A stretch of 64,000 bases of DNA, from assembly GCA_905221605.1 (NCBI GenBank), contig CAJNDS010000033.1, positions 122,358 to 186,357 on the forward strand, read 5' to 3'. Position numbers and translations under genes: made by a program. This document shows positions 21,120 through 33,703 of this stretch, in pieces (the first letter of the stretch is position 1; the number at the start of each line of letters is the position of its first letter). Below the pieces are notes generated by a model. The model did no database searches, was not told where the DNA came from, and saw only the letters and a list, made by a program, of their open reading frames with translations. The stretch is from Symbiodinium natans. Taxonomy: Eukaryota > Sar > Dinophyceae > Suessiales > Symbiodiniaceae.

Positions 21120-24100
21120 GAGTGAGTTGAGTTGCGCCGGAGCAAGGGAACGGCAGAGTTGAGCATGCAGTCATGGAGTATGTAGAATGTAGAGGTTGGC
21201 TTTTCAGACATAATGGCAAAGACCTCTCCTGCAGCAAGGCATTGGCAAAGGGGCGGGCGCCGCCCTCCAAGCGAAGCTCGGCAGCAGCCAGGCGAGCCTG
21301 AGTCGGTCGAAACTGAGAGAAAGCTGAGAATGTTTTGGCAGCACATCCCGATCTGACCGAACTTCTCTCGCACTTCCTGGCCTCCGGGAGCTCCGGGAAT
21401 CGCGCACGGAGGGCTGCGAGGGAGACCTCCAGAGCCTGCGGCTGAGCTGACCATGACAAGGGGTTTTGCTGATGATTGGGTCCTTTCGCCCGCACGCGCA
21501 GCGTTTGTGTTCCCAAAAGAGCTCCAAGAACAAACTCGACAGAAGAAAGGCGCAGGCTTCCCCGAAATCGATGTGGTCAAATCATGCTTTCGCACTTGTA
21601 GCAGACATGAGCCTAGCCATGAGCCTGGCCTGAAGATCTGACTGAACTGAGACGACCAGCAGTCTGGCCTCCGGCGCTAATCGCCTTCGTTGTTTCTCTG
21701 AAGCTCTCAAGTGGTTTGCACATGTCTACAAGTCTACGAGTCTAGGACGGCCCGATACAGGGGTCAAGTTCCCTGGGGTGTTCTGCGGCTTTCTTTGCTA
21801 AGCGCGGTGCCGCAAAGGAGCGGCAAGGCGGCCCAGGGCATCTAGTGCATCCTTCAACTCAAGTATCTTTTGCACTCAATCCCCAGTGCCGCATGTTAAC
21901 AACCAACTATTGCGTGCAGGCTGAGAACGACCAGCACAGGTGCCTCGCTTGTGGACTGCCTCCGCTGTATGCACAGCCTGTCCCGACAGTCCTGTATGCG
22001 GCCATCCACGAAGAAAGCAACCAGGCTTAACGAAGGCCTCCTGGCATCATGTCGGGCTGCAGCTCAACGCTCGACATGGTTCTCCTATGCTGCACAATCC
22101 GGACTGGCGCTTCAGCTTAGACGCGCTGGGTCGATGCAGCTTCGTATGGCTGAAAGTACATGATCTCTGCCACTCCCTATGACTTCCATGAATATCGCAG
22201 ATGATCTTCCTTGTGTCGATTGCAGCCCCAATTGCGCAAGCTAAAGTCACAATCCCTCCGTCAACAATTCCCGCCAGCATTCGCGACACATCTCTGGACT
22301 TCTGTGAAGCAATCAATGGAGCCCAAGCTGCAGATAGTGCTGCCAGTAGTTCCGCAGTCGCACGTCGCCGCCAACCTGGCGGACTGCCGGGTGGACGTGT
22401 TGTGTGGCGTGGGCAGAGCTTAGCTTCACAAGATCGGGTTTACCAATTCCCTCAAGGCAATGGCAACAACCAGAACAAGATCTCAACGGGGTCCGCCGGG
22501 TGCGCAAAGCACATTTGGAGCCACTCTTGGCTTCGAGCTCTAGGATCTGCTATGATCATGGCATAAAGGTTGTAGATGCCTTGGAAGCACTGGCTGGGAG
22601 GCCCTGGCAAGGCAGCCGCATTGAGAGGCTGCAGACTGACAGCCCGAAGCTCGCATACGTAGAGCTGACACGCTGCTCGGTCGTGGATGTTTTACAAGTG
22701 TGCAGACTTCAGCTGCCTGGCAGTGGCGCATCGTGCCTGACCTTTCGACAATACTCGTACAAGCGGCGTACATGTGGCTACCGGCAATTGGATTTATTGA
22801 TACGTGCTAAAAAATATGAAAAGTTGGGTCAAGGGTGCGCACGCATGAGAAATGATTCCCCGCAGAATCCGAGGCTTGCGGCCCATGTGCTTAGATTCGT
22901 GCTTTCCACACGGTATCTTCTGACACCCCTCGAAACTTGGGATCCCCCATCCAGAAACTGAACAGAAATGTAACACTTCCATATGCCTCCACGACAAAGC
23001 CTGAATCCTAAACCCGAAAAAAAGTGCGTCTTTGTCATGGCCTCACTGAAATCGAGGTTGACGAGTCCCTTCTTGCATGGGACCTGAAGCTGTTTCCACC
23101 CAGCATGGTCTCATCGTAGCTGCTTGCGTTGCACATCGTTGCACATCCTTGCACATCGTTGCACATCCTTGCACATCGTTGCACAATGGCTCATGTCATG
23201 GTTGTTCAAGGGTCAGGTGAGTCTGGTGAGTCTCCAACTAGCTATAGAATGAGAAGGCAGACTTTGATCATGCGATCGAAAGTACGGGCCACTGCGGACA
23301 TATGTGCCTGTCAGAAAAATACTCAGCTTCGGAACGCCTAGTTTCACGTGTCTCGATGCAGCACAGCTTCTTTACCGATGCTATTGGAAACTGCTCGGGG
23401 GAAGTGGCCGTTGCTGGACAGTCGTGGTGCACTAATGCAGAATTCTGACTCTAAACTCCGCACATTGTTGCAATCACAATGCAGTACTCTGAGTGCGCCG
23501 CCTCAGCTTTCGTTAACTTCTGCACGCCCATGGTTGGCGCTAATCTCTCTGCCTTCAGAGGTCCAGGGCTTATTCGTGTTGCTGAAGAGGCATGGCAGTG
23601 GCGGCCATTGATGCAAGGAGTACAGGCGGATCAGCAGGACATCATCACAGCATCCCGGAAGACCTCTAGCGGTGCAAGACCACACTGTTCAAGTGCGCAA
23701 ATCAACCGAAACCAGGGGCATCTGCCTTCCCTTTCACATTCGTACGAAAGTGCAAGCTTCAGGTCATGGAGGTCGGGTGATGGTGTTGAGGACCGGAGCG
23801 GGCTTGGGATGGGGCGAGTCCTCACATGTGTGCCTCTGGCTTTGGCCCTGATTGCAAGACAGTAGCGCCAAAGCGGCCGTGAAAGATGACATGTTTCATC
23901 GGACACGACAACTTGTTGCTGTTGATGTCAACCATTCCCTTTCAGCACCGCGCCGGAAGGTGCTCCTTTAGGGAGTTCTCGCACAGCCAGAGAAAGGCCT
24001 GAGATCTCGGCTGATGCATGCTGATGCCACTCAAGGGAGCGATTTCTGCGCACCATTTCTCTGGGAGGACAGTGAAAGATATAGCCACTATAGCCTGAGG

Positions 24101-24530
24101 GCCTGAGGCTTGCAGTGAAACACTGAGCTGTAAGTTTAATTCCATTTTGCTTGACTTTTGTGCCGGACCAAGTTCTGAATACACTTGACAAGTGAAGGCT
24201 GTCTAAACCTTCTGCCTGGCGGCTGACTTCCCAACGCCATCGAGCCCCAACAGCAGCACCTCTCCGGGTAGAAAGTGCAATGTTCCATGAGCTTCAGTGT
24301 GCTGCAGGGTCGACCCCTCCTTCGAATTAATTTGAAATTTCAGCCGTTTGCAGCTCCACATTTGTGACTCGTGAGTCGGGGAATGAATTCTTTTCAGCTC
24401 CATTGTGTGCCGTTCTAGATTGTCCTACGACTACGATTGCCACTCTACCTGCCTAGCCTTCTAGGGCTTGCCACTGCCACTTTGATTTTTGCTTTCGTTT
24501 TAGATGAGAGCTCATGATTCGAAAGGCTTC
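21120..24530. other. Sparse region
   Basis: No gene supported. Several frames of 60-190 codons overlap on both strands with no consistent splice sites. A simple repeat lies at 23127-23190. Confidence 0.4.
23127..23190. repeat. GCACATCNTT 11-bp minisatellite
   Basis: About five units alternating GCACATCGTT and GCACATCCTT, giving a 22-bp higher-order period. Confidence 0.8.
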
Positions 24531-24539
24531 TGAGGGCCG

Positions 24540-25445
24540 TTGAGGCTTGTTTTTGGAAATTCTCAGCTGGCTGCAGGTGAGGTTCTAGGCCTTTTTGGCA
24601 AGAGATACAAGTACAAATATGGGGGTTCCAAAAGTAGGGGTATCCTTTTTGGGGTTCCCTTTAAGGGGATGGTATTCTATTTGGGGGTCTATTTTGGGGG
24701 TCCCTATTGTCGTAAACTCTCATATAGACATGTGCATAATCCTTTATTGTGTGCTGGCGGCTGGCCACTCGAGGACTTCAAGAGGCCCCAAGCCGACCAC
24801 TCTGCGTCTTTTGCGGTCTGGCCTGTCGGGTACCAATCATCGTCTGGCGCCGTTCCCGGGTCATCCAAGCCCTGCAAGGTTGGCCAGAGTTGGGCAGGGC
24901 ATGAGATCGAATCCAAGAGTGAGCAGGCGTTAGGTGCGTTAACCGGAGAGAGGACTGAGAGTGCGGGGCCTGCAGGGCCACACACAGCAAACCATGAACC
25001 CCGCGAGGCCGTAGATGCCGGGCAGCCTGTCAAGGCCCGTCTCGGGAGAGTCGCTTTTTGCAGTGCGCTCCTTGCGCATCTTCTTCTCTTAGAAAAAAAA
25101 ACCCCATTTCCCCCCCTTCTTCGAGAATTAGCCAGGGAAGATCCTGCGGCAGATCTGAGCAGCGGCCCGTCGCACCGCTTCCATCTTTCGACAGCGAAAG
25201 CTCTTCGAGCGTCGCTGAGGTCGTGGCGGGGCGGACAAGTGCGGTCTGTTATTGTGCGTGGTATAGCCTCTTACAGGCTACCGAGCCTTCTATCGGTGTA
25301 CCGTCCTGGCTGGTTGATGAAGCTTGTGCTCGAGCTTGCTTTCCATGCATGCAGAGCGAGTTTGAGCAAGTCTCACCTATACTTCAGTCGAGGCTCAGAG
25401 CCCAATCCAGTCACATGGGTGTCCTTCAGGCGCTTGGGATTGTAG
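24540..25445 (+). CDS. Uncertain 301-codon ORF with a GGGGTTCC repeat segment
   Basis: The longest uninterrupted frame outside the reverse transcriptase. Its first 60 codons run through a segment (24610-24715) of repeating GGGGTTCC/GGGGTCCCTA character, whose alternative frame gives MGVPKVGVSFLGFPLRGWYS. I recall similar peptides from Symbiodiniaceae gene predictions, where they appear to be a dispersed repeat; this is memory, not a search. The rest is arginine/leucine/serine-rich without a recognisable domain, and other frames are partly open. It may be fortuitous or a repeat-derived exon. Confidence 0.25.
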   Translation: MRLVFGNSQLAAGEVLGLFGKRYKYKYGGSKSRGILFGVPFKGMVFYLGVYFGGPYCRKLSYRHVHNPLLCAGGWPLEDFKRPQADHSASFAVWPVGYQSSSGAVPGSSKPCKVGQSWAGHEIESKSEQALGALTGERTESAGPAGPHTANHEPREAVDAGQPVKARLGRVAFCSALLAHLLLLEKKTPFPPLLRELAREDPAADLSSGPSHRFHLSTAKALRASLRSWRGGQVRSVIVRGIASYRLPSLLSVYRPGWLMKLVLELAFHACRASLSKSHLYFSRGSEPNPVTWVSFRRLGL

Positions 25446-25449
25446 GGCT

Positions 25450-27400
25450 AGATTCTGTGACACCACTTCCCTTGCTGTTGAGCTGCAAGGTCCGATGCAT
25501 GTCTTTCGATAATCCGCCTTGCTACCGGTTCCTACGCGCGGAGTGAGTTGGCCCATCGGTGCGGAGAGCCCATCCTCACCACTGACAGTGGTTCTGCACA
25601 TTCAGCAGTGCACAATGTCCAGCGCTTTAAATGCATAGCTGCCATCACATCCCACTTTGGCCTAGCTACCACGTGACCGGGGTTAGCCGAGATGTGTAGA
25701 CACTGCCTAGGGGTCCTGGGCACAGGTTGCGCCTGACTCGGAGTTCAAATCAGTCTGCTCCGCTCCTTTTTTCGCACAGCTCATGCATCCACCTTCTCCT
25801 CTGCTGCCACTCCGGCCTGTGACATGCAAAGGGCACATGCAAGGGTTTGCGGAATCAGGGAATCTGCAAGGTCGTGCTATGGTTTCGCGGAGGCACAAAG
25901 CCTTGTCTTATCAGTAAGGCCCACGCTACTGCCCCAAATCAAGCCAGATCAAGCAAGCCTCCTGCTTCGCAGCGGCCAGAACGGCATCCGGGTCCTGCAG
26001 AAGCTGCCTGGCCATAGCCCCGGGGCTTTTGAAGGCTATCCACGCGGCAGTTGGTGGTGCTGGTGGGTACAGAAGCTGGCACGTGTTGACCCAGTATAGT
26101 CCTCCGATCTTTCTGCAAGTGACGCTCTTTATTTAGGTGTGGGCGTGTGCAGGTGCAATCATGTTAAAGTTCAACCGGCTGTGTGCAAGGGTGACAAATG
26201 CGGCTCTTGCTTCAAGATGGGATGCTCTAGGGCCCCAGATTCTGAACGTAGGCTCAAGCTATGATTTCGTACAGTTGCAGATAGTTGCAGCTTGCTCAGT
26301 GCAGAAGGTGCCAAGTCCGGGCCATGCGATGCCACAATTGAAGGAGAGAACTCAAAACCGGTAGACACATGCTGCGGGTAACGCTGGCTCGGCTGCTCGG
26401 CCTCAAGGGCGTGTTTGCTACGAATCCTCTGTGTCACATGCCGGGACGACTGCATGTAGTCGACCAGCTCTCTCTGAGCCTAAGATGCAGGCGACAAGCA
26501 AGCTTACCTCCAACTACGAGAGGCACGTGGCGCTGCGCCACGCAAGCAAGTCGGCCCAACACCAGCCAAACCCTCGCGGATGTTTGGCGCACTCGCAGCT
26601 GTCCGACAAAATGCCGCAGGAGCCGCGCAATAGGTTGAGAAGCCTTTAAAAGCAACGTTTTAAATAGCCAAACTGCAAGGCACATGCCATCGCGTGCCGT
26701 AGCTAAGCTCCTGGTGAGCTCCAGGGAAGGCCAGCCGCTGACAATTGGGGGGATTCGGGTTCTGGGTGCTGGGCCAGGCGAAGATCCCCAAACCGCGCAC
26801 GCAGTACTTCAACATCACAAACATATAGCTTCACATGCTGAAAGTATCGGAAAACAAGCCCGAACACGACATCCCGCAAAAGTGCAAGCGACTTAAACCT
26901 ATGAATTGTATGAGTATCTATGAGTATCTCTTCTCCATGGAGTTTCATGAAGTTTCTGCCGCGGAGCTGGAGGCAGCTGTTCGGCCGAGGCCTTCATCTC
27001 CTGCAGCCTCGGAGGTTACACCAATGGTTACACCGATGCAGTGAGCAGAACACTCCAAAAGCGCGTCGACACCATCATTCCGGTTGACCTCCTTTGACCT
27101 CCTGAGGCCAAGGCATGATCTCGACATTTATTCCCATCATGGCATAGGTCTCCTGCCGACACTCCATGGAGACTTCCTAATTCCGAGGGATTGCGAACAT
27201 CGATGAACATCGTGAAGCTCCTGGCTGCTACTTTGTGCTTTACACGCGACTTGCGTCGCGGTGCTGATTGCAGTGTGTCAAAGTTGTTTCAGCACTTGAC
27301 TGGCAAGACGCTCACAGTGTCACAGCCCCCGATTTCCCACAGAGCCCAGTCCCAAACTTCACACCCAGAGCTGGGTGTCCCTCCCTCCCTCATCAACCCA
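25450..27400. other. No supportable gene
   Basis: A minus-strand stretch near 26740-26870 (FGLVFRYFQHVKLYVCDVEV) is coding-like, but junctions are not convincing. Nothing else stands out. Confidence 0.35.
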
Positions 27401-27406
27401 GACGTG

Positions 27407-29047
27407 TCAAGCTGTTGCCTTCATCTTCTGAACATCCTCCCGGGTCCAGCCTGGCCGGGGAAGAGGCTTGGCGTGTGTGGCTTCGGGAAGCCACCACTTT
27501 TCTTCAACTTCTTCGTCAAACCGTTCAAGCTGGCGCTCACACAGAACCTCCAAGTACATGTTCCCTGTACGCCACAGAGCCACGGCCCACAGCTTGATCT
27601 CACGTCCAAAACGCAACATCTCAAAGCCCGGCTCAGAGCCCTCAGACGCCCTCTCAAAGCATCGCACCTTGTTCTTGGGAAGCAGCCTGCAAGCAAAAAG
27701 CGGACTTGAGGTGCTACCGCTTCCCTGTCTCTGTCTTGCTTGTGCATATCCCACACAGCTTTCCGCTGCGAGCAACAACATCAGAGCTCAAAAACCAGCT
27801 CAAAATCAGCTCTGAAAGGGTTTCGTCAAGGGTGGCCTTCAGCTCCTTGAGGAAGAGCTCGGGCTGGTCGGAGAAGGCCGCCAAAGCTGTCCAAACGATC
27901 GCTCCAGAGAAGAGCAACTCCCCACTTACCCACTTGCTAGTAGAAAAACGTCCAAAAGCACATGAGAGTATGTGCCCACGGCTTTCTTCTTGAATCGACA
28001 CAGACGACCCCCAAGCTTTCCCAGAGATGCAAGGAAACAGGGCGCCGAATCACTCTGAGGTTTTCCACACTTATCCGACATTCTGCAGTGTAGCTCAAGC
28101 TTGTCGAATATTGTCACATACAGACAAGAAGTGGGGCTCGGGCTCTGCATGAAGTTCGGATCCTGCTGCGCACCCTCGAAGAGCTTCTGAGCCTGACATG
28201 GTCTGCTTGAGAGAGCATGTTCAACACTGCTAGACATCTCGATGTGCAGACTGCGCTGTGCACGAAGTGCTCCATTGGCACCCCCAGCGAAATCGTTCAA
28301 CTTGGCTGTTGAAGTCTTTCTCTAAACAGCTGCTTCGAAGTCCTCAACCCTGGCCTCTCGCTGTCGCTCCTCGAAAAGCTCCATTTCCTGCTTCAACTGT
28401 CCGACAGCTCTCTCACCGCTGATCCATCTCAATGCTCCCAACCGTCCAAGGCATAAACATGCAGACAGCTAAAGACGGCTACCTCCCATCATGATGGTCG
28501 AAACCGCATCAATTTTCCTCTCCAAATGATGTCTAAGGCCCCTCTAAGGCCCCTCTGGAAGGCGTACCCTTGGCCCTCCAACCCTTCTGCACCTCGGGGC
28601 TCTGCGGCACTGGCGCCGTCGGCGCCTGGGCCTTCTGTGGCTCAGCACGGCCTTCAGAGCAGAGAGGAGCTTTGCAAAGCCTTCGAGAGAAGCGCCGTGG
28701 TTCGGGGGATGCAGACAATGTGTATGTTGCACAGGATCGCGCTGTCCCAACCTTTCGCGCAGAAACGTAACCCGAGCTGAGGAACCATCTCATTGCGCGA
28801 ATCCCGTTCCCAGCTCTGCCCGGGTCCCAGACCCACGAGGCCAATGTAAATCTCTCCTTCAACCTCCTCGGGTCCATGGTGAAAGAGCTGCAAAATCTTG
28901 CACCGTTTTCGACACAGGACACTCCGCCTAGAATCGTAGAACGACACAACGCGGAAGTTTCTGCCAGCTTGTAGCAACGCAGCACGTTCTAGCACTGAGC
29001 CTTTCACGTCCTCCAGCAATTCAAACTCGCTGCAGGCCTGCCATGAT
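27407..29047 (-). CDS. 3' part of a multi-exon gene, possibly degraded (M1)
   Basis: Five coding-like blocks on the minus strand. Exon 29047-28752 (acceptor CTCCTTCAG, donor AAAG|GTTGGG, phase 2 in and 1 out) includes SEFELLEDVKGSVLERAALL. Exon from 28651 (acceptor CTCTGCTCTGAAG, phase 1) includes APTAPVPQSPEVQKG. A coiled-coil-like block at about 28470-28335 includes GQLKQEMELFEERQREARVE. Then comes a block at 28315-27970, and an exon ending at 27796 joined in phase 2 through a 109-bp GT-AG intron to the last exon 27686-27407, which ends in TGA. Between the coiled-coil block and the next, the frame is continuous except for one TAG (about 28327), and another junction needs a 45-62 bp intron or a frameshift. 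So the middle may be decayed or use very short introns. The family is unknown. Confidence 0.5.
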
Positions 29048-29474
29048 CTGAAGGAGCTGAAGCACCCGCTGCTCAGTTCTCTTAAGTGCCTCCTTATTAC
29101 TGGTAGCTGAGTAGCCACAGCCCGAATGTCCTGAGAAGTGCGCCTGGGCCCAGACGAGCTGATCTCCGAGCGTGAGGAGGCCCGACCGTGCGAAGGTCTC
29201 CTCTACCCGGCAGCGGCTTTCGAGCGCTAGATGTCACTCTTTTCGGGCCGATGCTTAGCAGCCTGAGGTGTGCTTCACGTGCGTCCTTCAGCTCAGAGAA
29301 AGAGGCCAAGGCAAGCTCGCCGAGGCCTACGAGTCTCCGACTGATGGGCTTTGAAGTCTGGTACGCACTTCGACGTCTCTGTAATGCCCTCTTATCACTT
29401 TCACGACAGGACCGATGGGAAGCACATGGAAGCACAGATGCGATGGTCAGGTCAAGGGATCGAACTTACCAATT

Positions 29475-29487
29475 TTCTTCTTCTCTC

Positions 29488-29524
<37 letters not shown>

Positions 29525-29526
29525 TG
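29475..29526. repeat. CT microsatellite
   Basis: (CTCT)n with TTT interruptions. On the minus strand it follows a coding-like frame at 29843-29590 containing HRKCEMQHGVLWECLKC, a possible Cys-rich exon whose boundaries I could not fix. Confidence 0.8.
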
Positions 29527-30787
29527 GGGGGGCTTCCGTGGACTTCTCTGTCTTCGCGTCCTTGCCTTCTCGGGCTTCTAAGACTTGGCGGATGTTGAGT
29601 GAAAGCCTGGCACTTCAGGCACTCCCATAACACTCCGTGCTGCATCTCACATTTCCTGTGCCAAGCAAGCATCTGGGAGTGTGGGATCGTGTGGGTTTTC
29701 GGGATGTTTTGGGGCACCCGCCTGGCCAGATTCATGCTGCGCGCTGCAGAACCCTTCTCCTGGACAACGCCTGGACGTGTGTCTGCGTTTTTCGTAAGCT
29801 TGACGACAGGCTCATCCGTGAACTTCTCATGCTTTGCTGACATTAAGATTCGGACCTCGAGCTTCTTTCTCCAGCTGATACGCCTCTGACTTCTTCAGTT
29901 CTTCCCTCGGCTCAGAGCTCCGACTCACGGTGCAGTGCAGAAGAAACATACGTCGAAGAGTCAAGTGGTAGGCATGCTGGGTTTGGGTAAAGATGCCCAG
30001 ACTGAAGGGTGCGGACTGCTAGGCGGAAGTCTTGCAGCGAATGATGCGAAACTATGCCAGATGAAGATGTCAGTATGATTCGGACAAAATCCGCTTACAG
30101 CACAAGCTTCTGACTGATTCTCCACGGCATCGGGGCATAACACAACAGTAGAAAACTGCGAGTCGGCTGAGTGACGCGACTCACGCAACCGTGGCAACAG
30201 TTTTGGGCCCCAGCATCTGCTTCCGGCGCGTCTCGCGATTCGGGATCATCGACTGCGGTGAATAAATGGCAGCTGCAGGTAGTAGCTACAGGCAACTGGA
30301 ACGCCTCAGAACCCTTCATGTCCAGTTCAGGTGCAAGTGGAGTGGAACTCGGTGGGGCAAGACTCGCAACTTGGACCTGAATTGACCCTGGCCCAAGAGA
30401 GGCGTGCATGCTCAGCCCAATCAGGTTGGCTTGCAAAAACTTTCGTGCAACAACTAGCAGCCTTGACGCGATCGCGAGTCATGGGCGTCCTTGGCAGGTC
30501 ATCGCTCAGGAGTTTGGATCTACCTCCTCTGTGCGTTGTCTGAGTGCGATACATGTCGTGTGCACTGTTAAGGCCTGTATGACATTGCGGTGCTGCTATG
30601 ATGCGCATCTATCTATCTTCCAACACTCATGCCCTTCTTTCGGGTCTGTCTGTGTTGCCTGTCGACTCGCGAGTTTGCTAGTGACCATTTGACTTGTTGA
30701 CCAGCCTGCTCCTTTTGTCGCATACTTTGAAAATGCTTTCTCCCCCGCTCCTTCTCCTTGATTCTCTCCCCGTGCAACAGTCTAAAC

Positions 30788-30928
30788 CAAGCAGCAGCTT
30801 CCGCGGCTGGAACAGGAAGATGTTGTACAAAGCGTTGCGCCTGCTATCATGCGACGCCCGCGCAGTGTCCACGATGTCTACAAAAGAGGCCTGATCTTCG
30901 ACATCATCTTCAGGAAGACCTGGTAGCC
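30788..30928 (-). CDS. Internal exon upstream of M1
   Basis: Acceptor TTACTTTTGTTACTTGCAG, a strong pyrimidine tract. The likely donor is CTTG|GTTTAG. Phase 1 at both ends, 141 nt. It encodes an acidic then basic segment including DDVEDQASFVDIVDTARASH and RRNALYNIFLFQPRK. An alternative reading at the same acceptor (phase 0, GYQVFLKMMSKIR) would join the exon at 31156-31086, but it closes after 16 codons. Same strand as M1 and perhaps the same gene. Confidence 0.45.
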
Positions 30929-31085
30929 CTGCAAGTAACAAAAGTAACAAAAAAATGAATCTCACTCCAGCAGGGACAGCATGCCCTATCATGCCTGCAA
31001 CAATTTGGGAACCAATTTGGCAAACAGCAAACAGTATGGGAGATCCACACCTCGAGCTTGTACTCGGTCAGCGGGTTTTTCTGAC

Positions 31086-31156
31086 CTCAAAAAAATGTTT
31101 GACAACTTCCAGGGCAACGAAACACATGAGACGCTCCAGCCCTTCCGACTTCGCGC
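31086..31156 (-). CDS. Internal exon with GT-AG boundaries
   Basis: A 71-nt exon between the acceptor GAGTCTTGCAG and the donor GAG|GTCAGA, phase 1 in and 0 out. It encodes an amphipathic or membrane-like helix, KSEGLERLMCFVALEVVKHF. It lies 158 nt upstream of the exon at 30928 on the same strand. The family is unknown. Confidence 0.45.
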
Positions 31157-31724
31157 CTGCAAGACTCAAACGTATGTACGTATGCTGACAGCCTTCTGTG
31201 AGCACCAGCATGAAAGCAAAAGAACATGCTCTCATCTGATCTGCTGGGCAAGCCAAGGCCGTAGCCGTAGGCTCGCAAAGTGACGCCGGTCCTGGAAAGC
31301 TTCAGACTCAGAAAGCTTGGGTCTCAGGCGTGCCAGGCATCATTTTGGAACACAGCACGCATCTTGGAATACAACAGGCCATGCGACATCGTCGAGTCAT
31401 TGTTCAATCCAAACAGAAGTTTTAAAAAGCCCAAGACCACTACAAAGGTCCCTGTGACAAGCGGGGGGAGGCTTGGCGAGAGCCGGTCCCCTTGGAAGGG
31501 GGAAATCGCATGCCCTGTGCGGCTCTTCGTGCGCATCAAGTCATCAGGCTCAATGGCTGTAAGGCTGCAGGGTTTGGATGTGCCGGAAATGAAAGGCCAT
31601 GGAAGCCAGTGCCACAAACGAAGCCCTGAAGACCATCGAGGCTATAGATAGACACCAGAATGAGCAACTCTGAGAAACCACATGGAAGATCAAAGGTGTC
31701 AAACTTTGGCGCTCGCTCTCTCCC

Positions 31725-31838
31725 TCTCCCTCTCTCTCTTCTTCTTCTTCTTCTTCTTCTTCTTCTTCTTCTTCTTCTTCTGCTGGGCTTGAGGGAGTGC
31801 AGCCGCCCTCCCCCCCTCTCCCCCTCTCCCCCTCTCTC

Positions 31839-31890
<52 letters not shown>
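31725..31890. repeat. TTC and CT microsatellites
   Basis: About 14 TTC units, a 30-bp spacer, CCCCTCT units, then about 25 CT units. The long frames across it are simple-repeat translations. Confidence 0.9.
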
Positions 31891-31894
<4 letters not shown>

Positions 31895-31979
31895 CGATTT
31901 TAACCACTTTTTTGTGTGTTCTGCGAGGCCTAGGAATGGTATGGGGCTGCACTCCATTCATTCTATGGGAAAGCTGAAA

Positions 31980-33490
31980 AATATCAGCCGGCTTTCACAA
32001 AATGCTTTGCTACAGATGGGAAGGTTGCTTGTTGAGTGGCTGAGTAAGACTGCTTTTACGACCTCAGGACCCCTGCACTTTTCTAGCGGCTCCCGACAAC
32101 CACTGAGCTCCGGACTTCATAAAATCCATGTTCTTCAGGTGCTGCTGCCAGAACTGGTCCAGCCTGACTGCTAATCAATCTACAAACCTCAACTTCGGAC
32201 CGGCCCGAAACCCTCAGCCCTTCTTCCTCCTCGCGCTCTGGTCAACCCTACAGTTGAAGTAGAAACGGCTGCTGGGCTGTACTACTTCAGTAGCTGTACA
32301 GGTCAGACTTTTGCCTGTTTGCTGAACTCGGTACTCTTTTAGGTGCACGCAGATGCAACACCTGAACTCCCACACCCGCACAAAGGTGCAGGCTGCATTA
32401 GCAGCACTTGCCGTGTGACCATCGCTGTCAGTCCTGGCCTCGCGAGAACTCAGGGAAAACTCAGGTCACTGTTGGCACAATCTTGGCACGGACTGCAGTG
32501 GTAAGGACTGCACGGGCACAACGTGTCTGACTTTTTTCTCCAGTGTCTCCATTTTGGGCATCTGCAGCTGAGTACTTCCACCGAAAAGCACCGACTCAGG
32601 TCCGCACCCAGTGGACTCGATCTCTTCCAGCTTCCGGGTGAAAGCCTTTTGCCTTAGATCGAATTCTCTTTTGCTCTAAGCACTCTCAGTGGAGGCCTGG
32701 CCTCAGGGCGACATTCATGCGATGTTTTGCTTCCCTTCCTTTCCCAAAACATCTGGGGTCCCCGGCGCTTCGCCCTGCAAGAAAGCGGTGACGGCCGCAG
32801 CCTTTGCGTCGCGTGTGACTGAAACAAGGAAGCCAAGATTGATGCGAAAGCGGGGAGACGTCTGTGTTGCTCTTTAGAAGGGTGCTCTGGTCACTGTTGT
32901 CGCTGAGGCCATGTCTCCTGCAGGTCCGCCACTGCCGGCCTTCTCCTTCAGCATCTCTGGCCTTTTTGGCTCTTCTTTTGGCTCTTTGGCTATGCTGACC
33001 AGCCTACTGCTAGCGGGACGGTTAACTCTGCTGGTGAGAGCGCGATTCTCAGCTCTTTACGCTTACAGCGGCTACAGCGGAGTGGGGAACCAGCGAGCTC
33101 GTTTTTCTCTCACAGGTGGTTTTATCGGTGTCTTATCGGTGTTTTTTTAGCGTTTGGCGAAATGATTGTTTTTGTCAGCTTGTTCTCAGAGGGCTGTACG
33201 GTTTTTAAGCGTGCCAGCATCTAAATTCGCTGCACTGCATCAGTGTTGGCATCAACTTGGTGCTCACCTAAGCTCTCTCTTGTTCCAGCCGGTTCCTTTT
33301 GATCCTGATGCGGTCGTGGTCTGCGAGTCCGTGGCCTGTACACAGCCTGTACACAGTCAAGTCAGGAGGTGATGTCCGCACGTGACAACCAGAACAAGTC
33401 TGTCCAGTGGCAGACTAAGCTTGCACGAGGCACGATTGCGGACGTCCGACCCTAACTTGAAACATTGGACCTTGCAACAACCTTGGTTTA
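31980..33490. other. No supportable gene
   Basis: Probable intron or intergenic DNA between minus-strand exons. No compatible splice pair was found. Confidence 0.35.
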
Positions 33491-33502
33491 AAGAGCTGTG
33501 AC

Positions 33503-33703
33503 CATTGCTTTTCTGAAAGTTCACAGTGAACAGCAACTCATACACATCAGCTTTGGCTAGAATCGCATCCGCAATATGGGCCCGCTGGAGTAGCACATCT
33601 CGTGCGAGAAGACTACTGCGGCCTGAGCCCTGGAAAAGCGCGCGGTATTCCAGCAGCTGCTTCTTTGTCGAGCTTCGCGGAAGGTAGGCTGAATACTTAG
33701 GAT
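33503..33703 (-). CDS. Internal exon, helical, unknown family
   Basis: A 201-nt exon after AACTTAAG, ending AATG|GTCACA, phase 1 at both ends. Its 66 codons are strikingly protein-like: a basic start (YLPRSSTKKQLLEYRALFQG), then long helix (LLARDVLLQRAHIADAILAK, ADVYELLFTVNFQ). It may be part of the same large minus-strand gene as M1. The acceptor lacks a strong pyrimidine tract, so the 5' end could shift by up to 16 nt (AAG or CAG further in). Confidence 0.5.

Noticed and set aside
31536-32174. Leucine-, serine- or glutamate-rich frames
   Set aside because: Translations of TTC and CT microsatellites.
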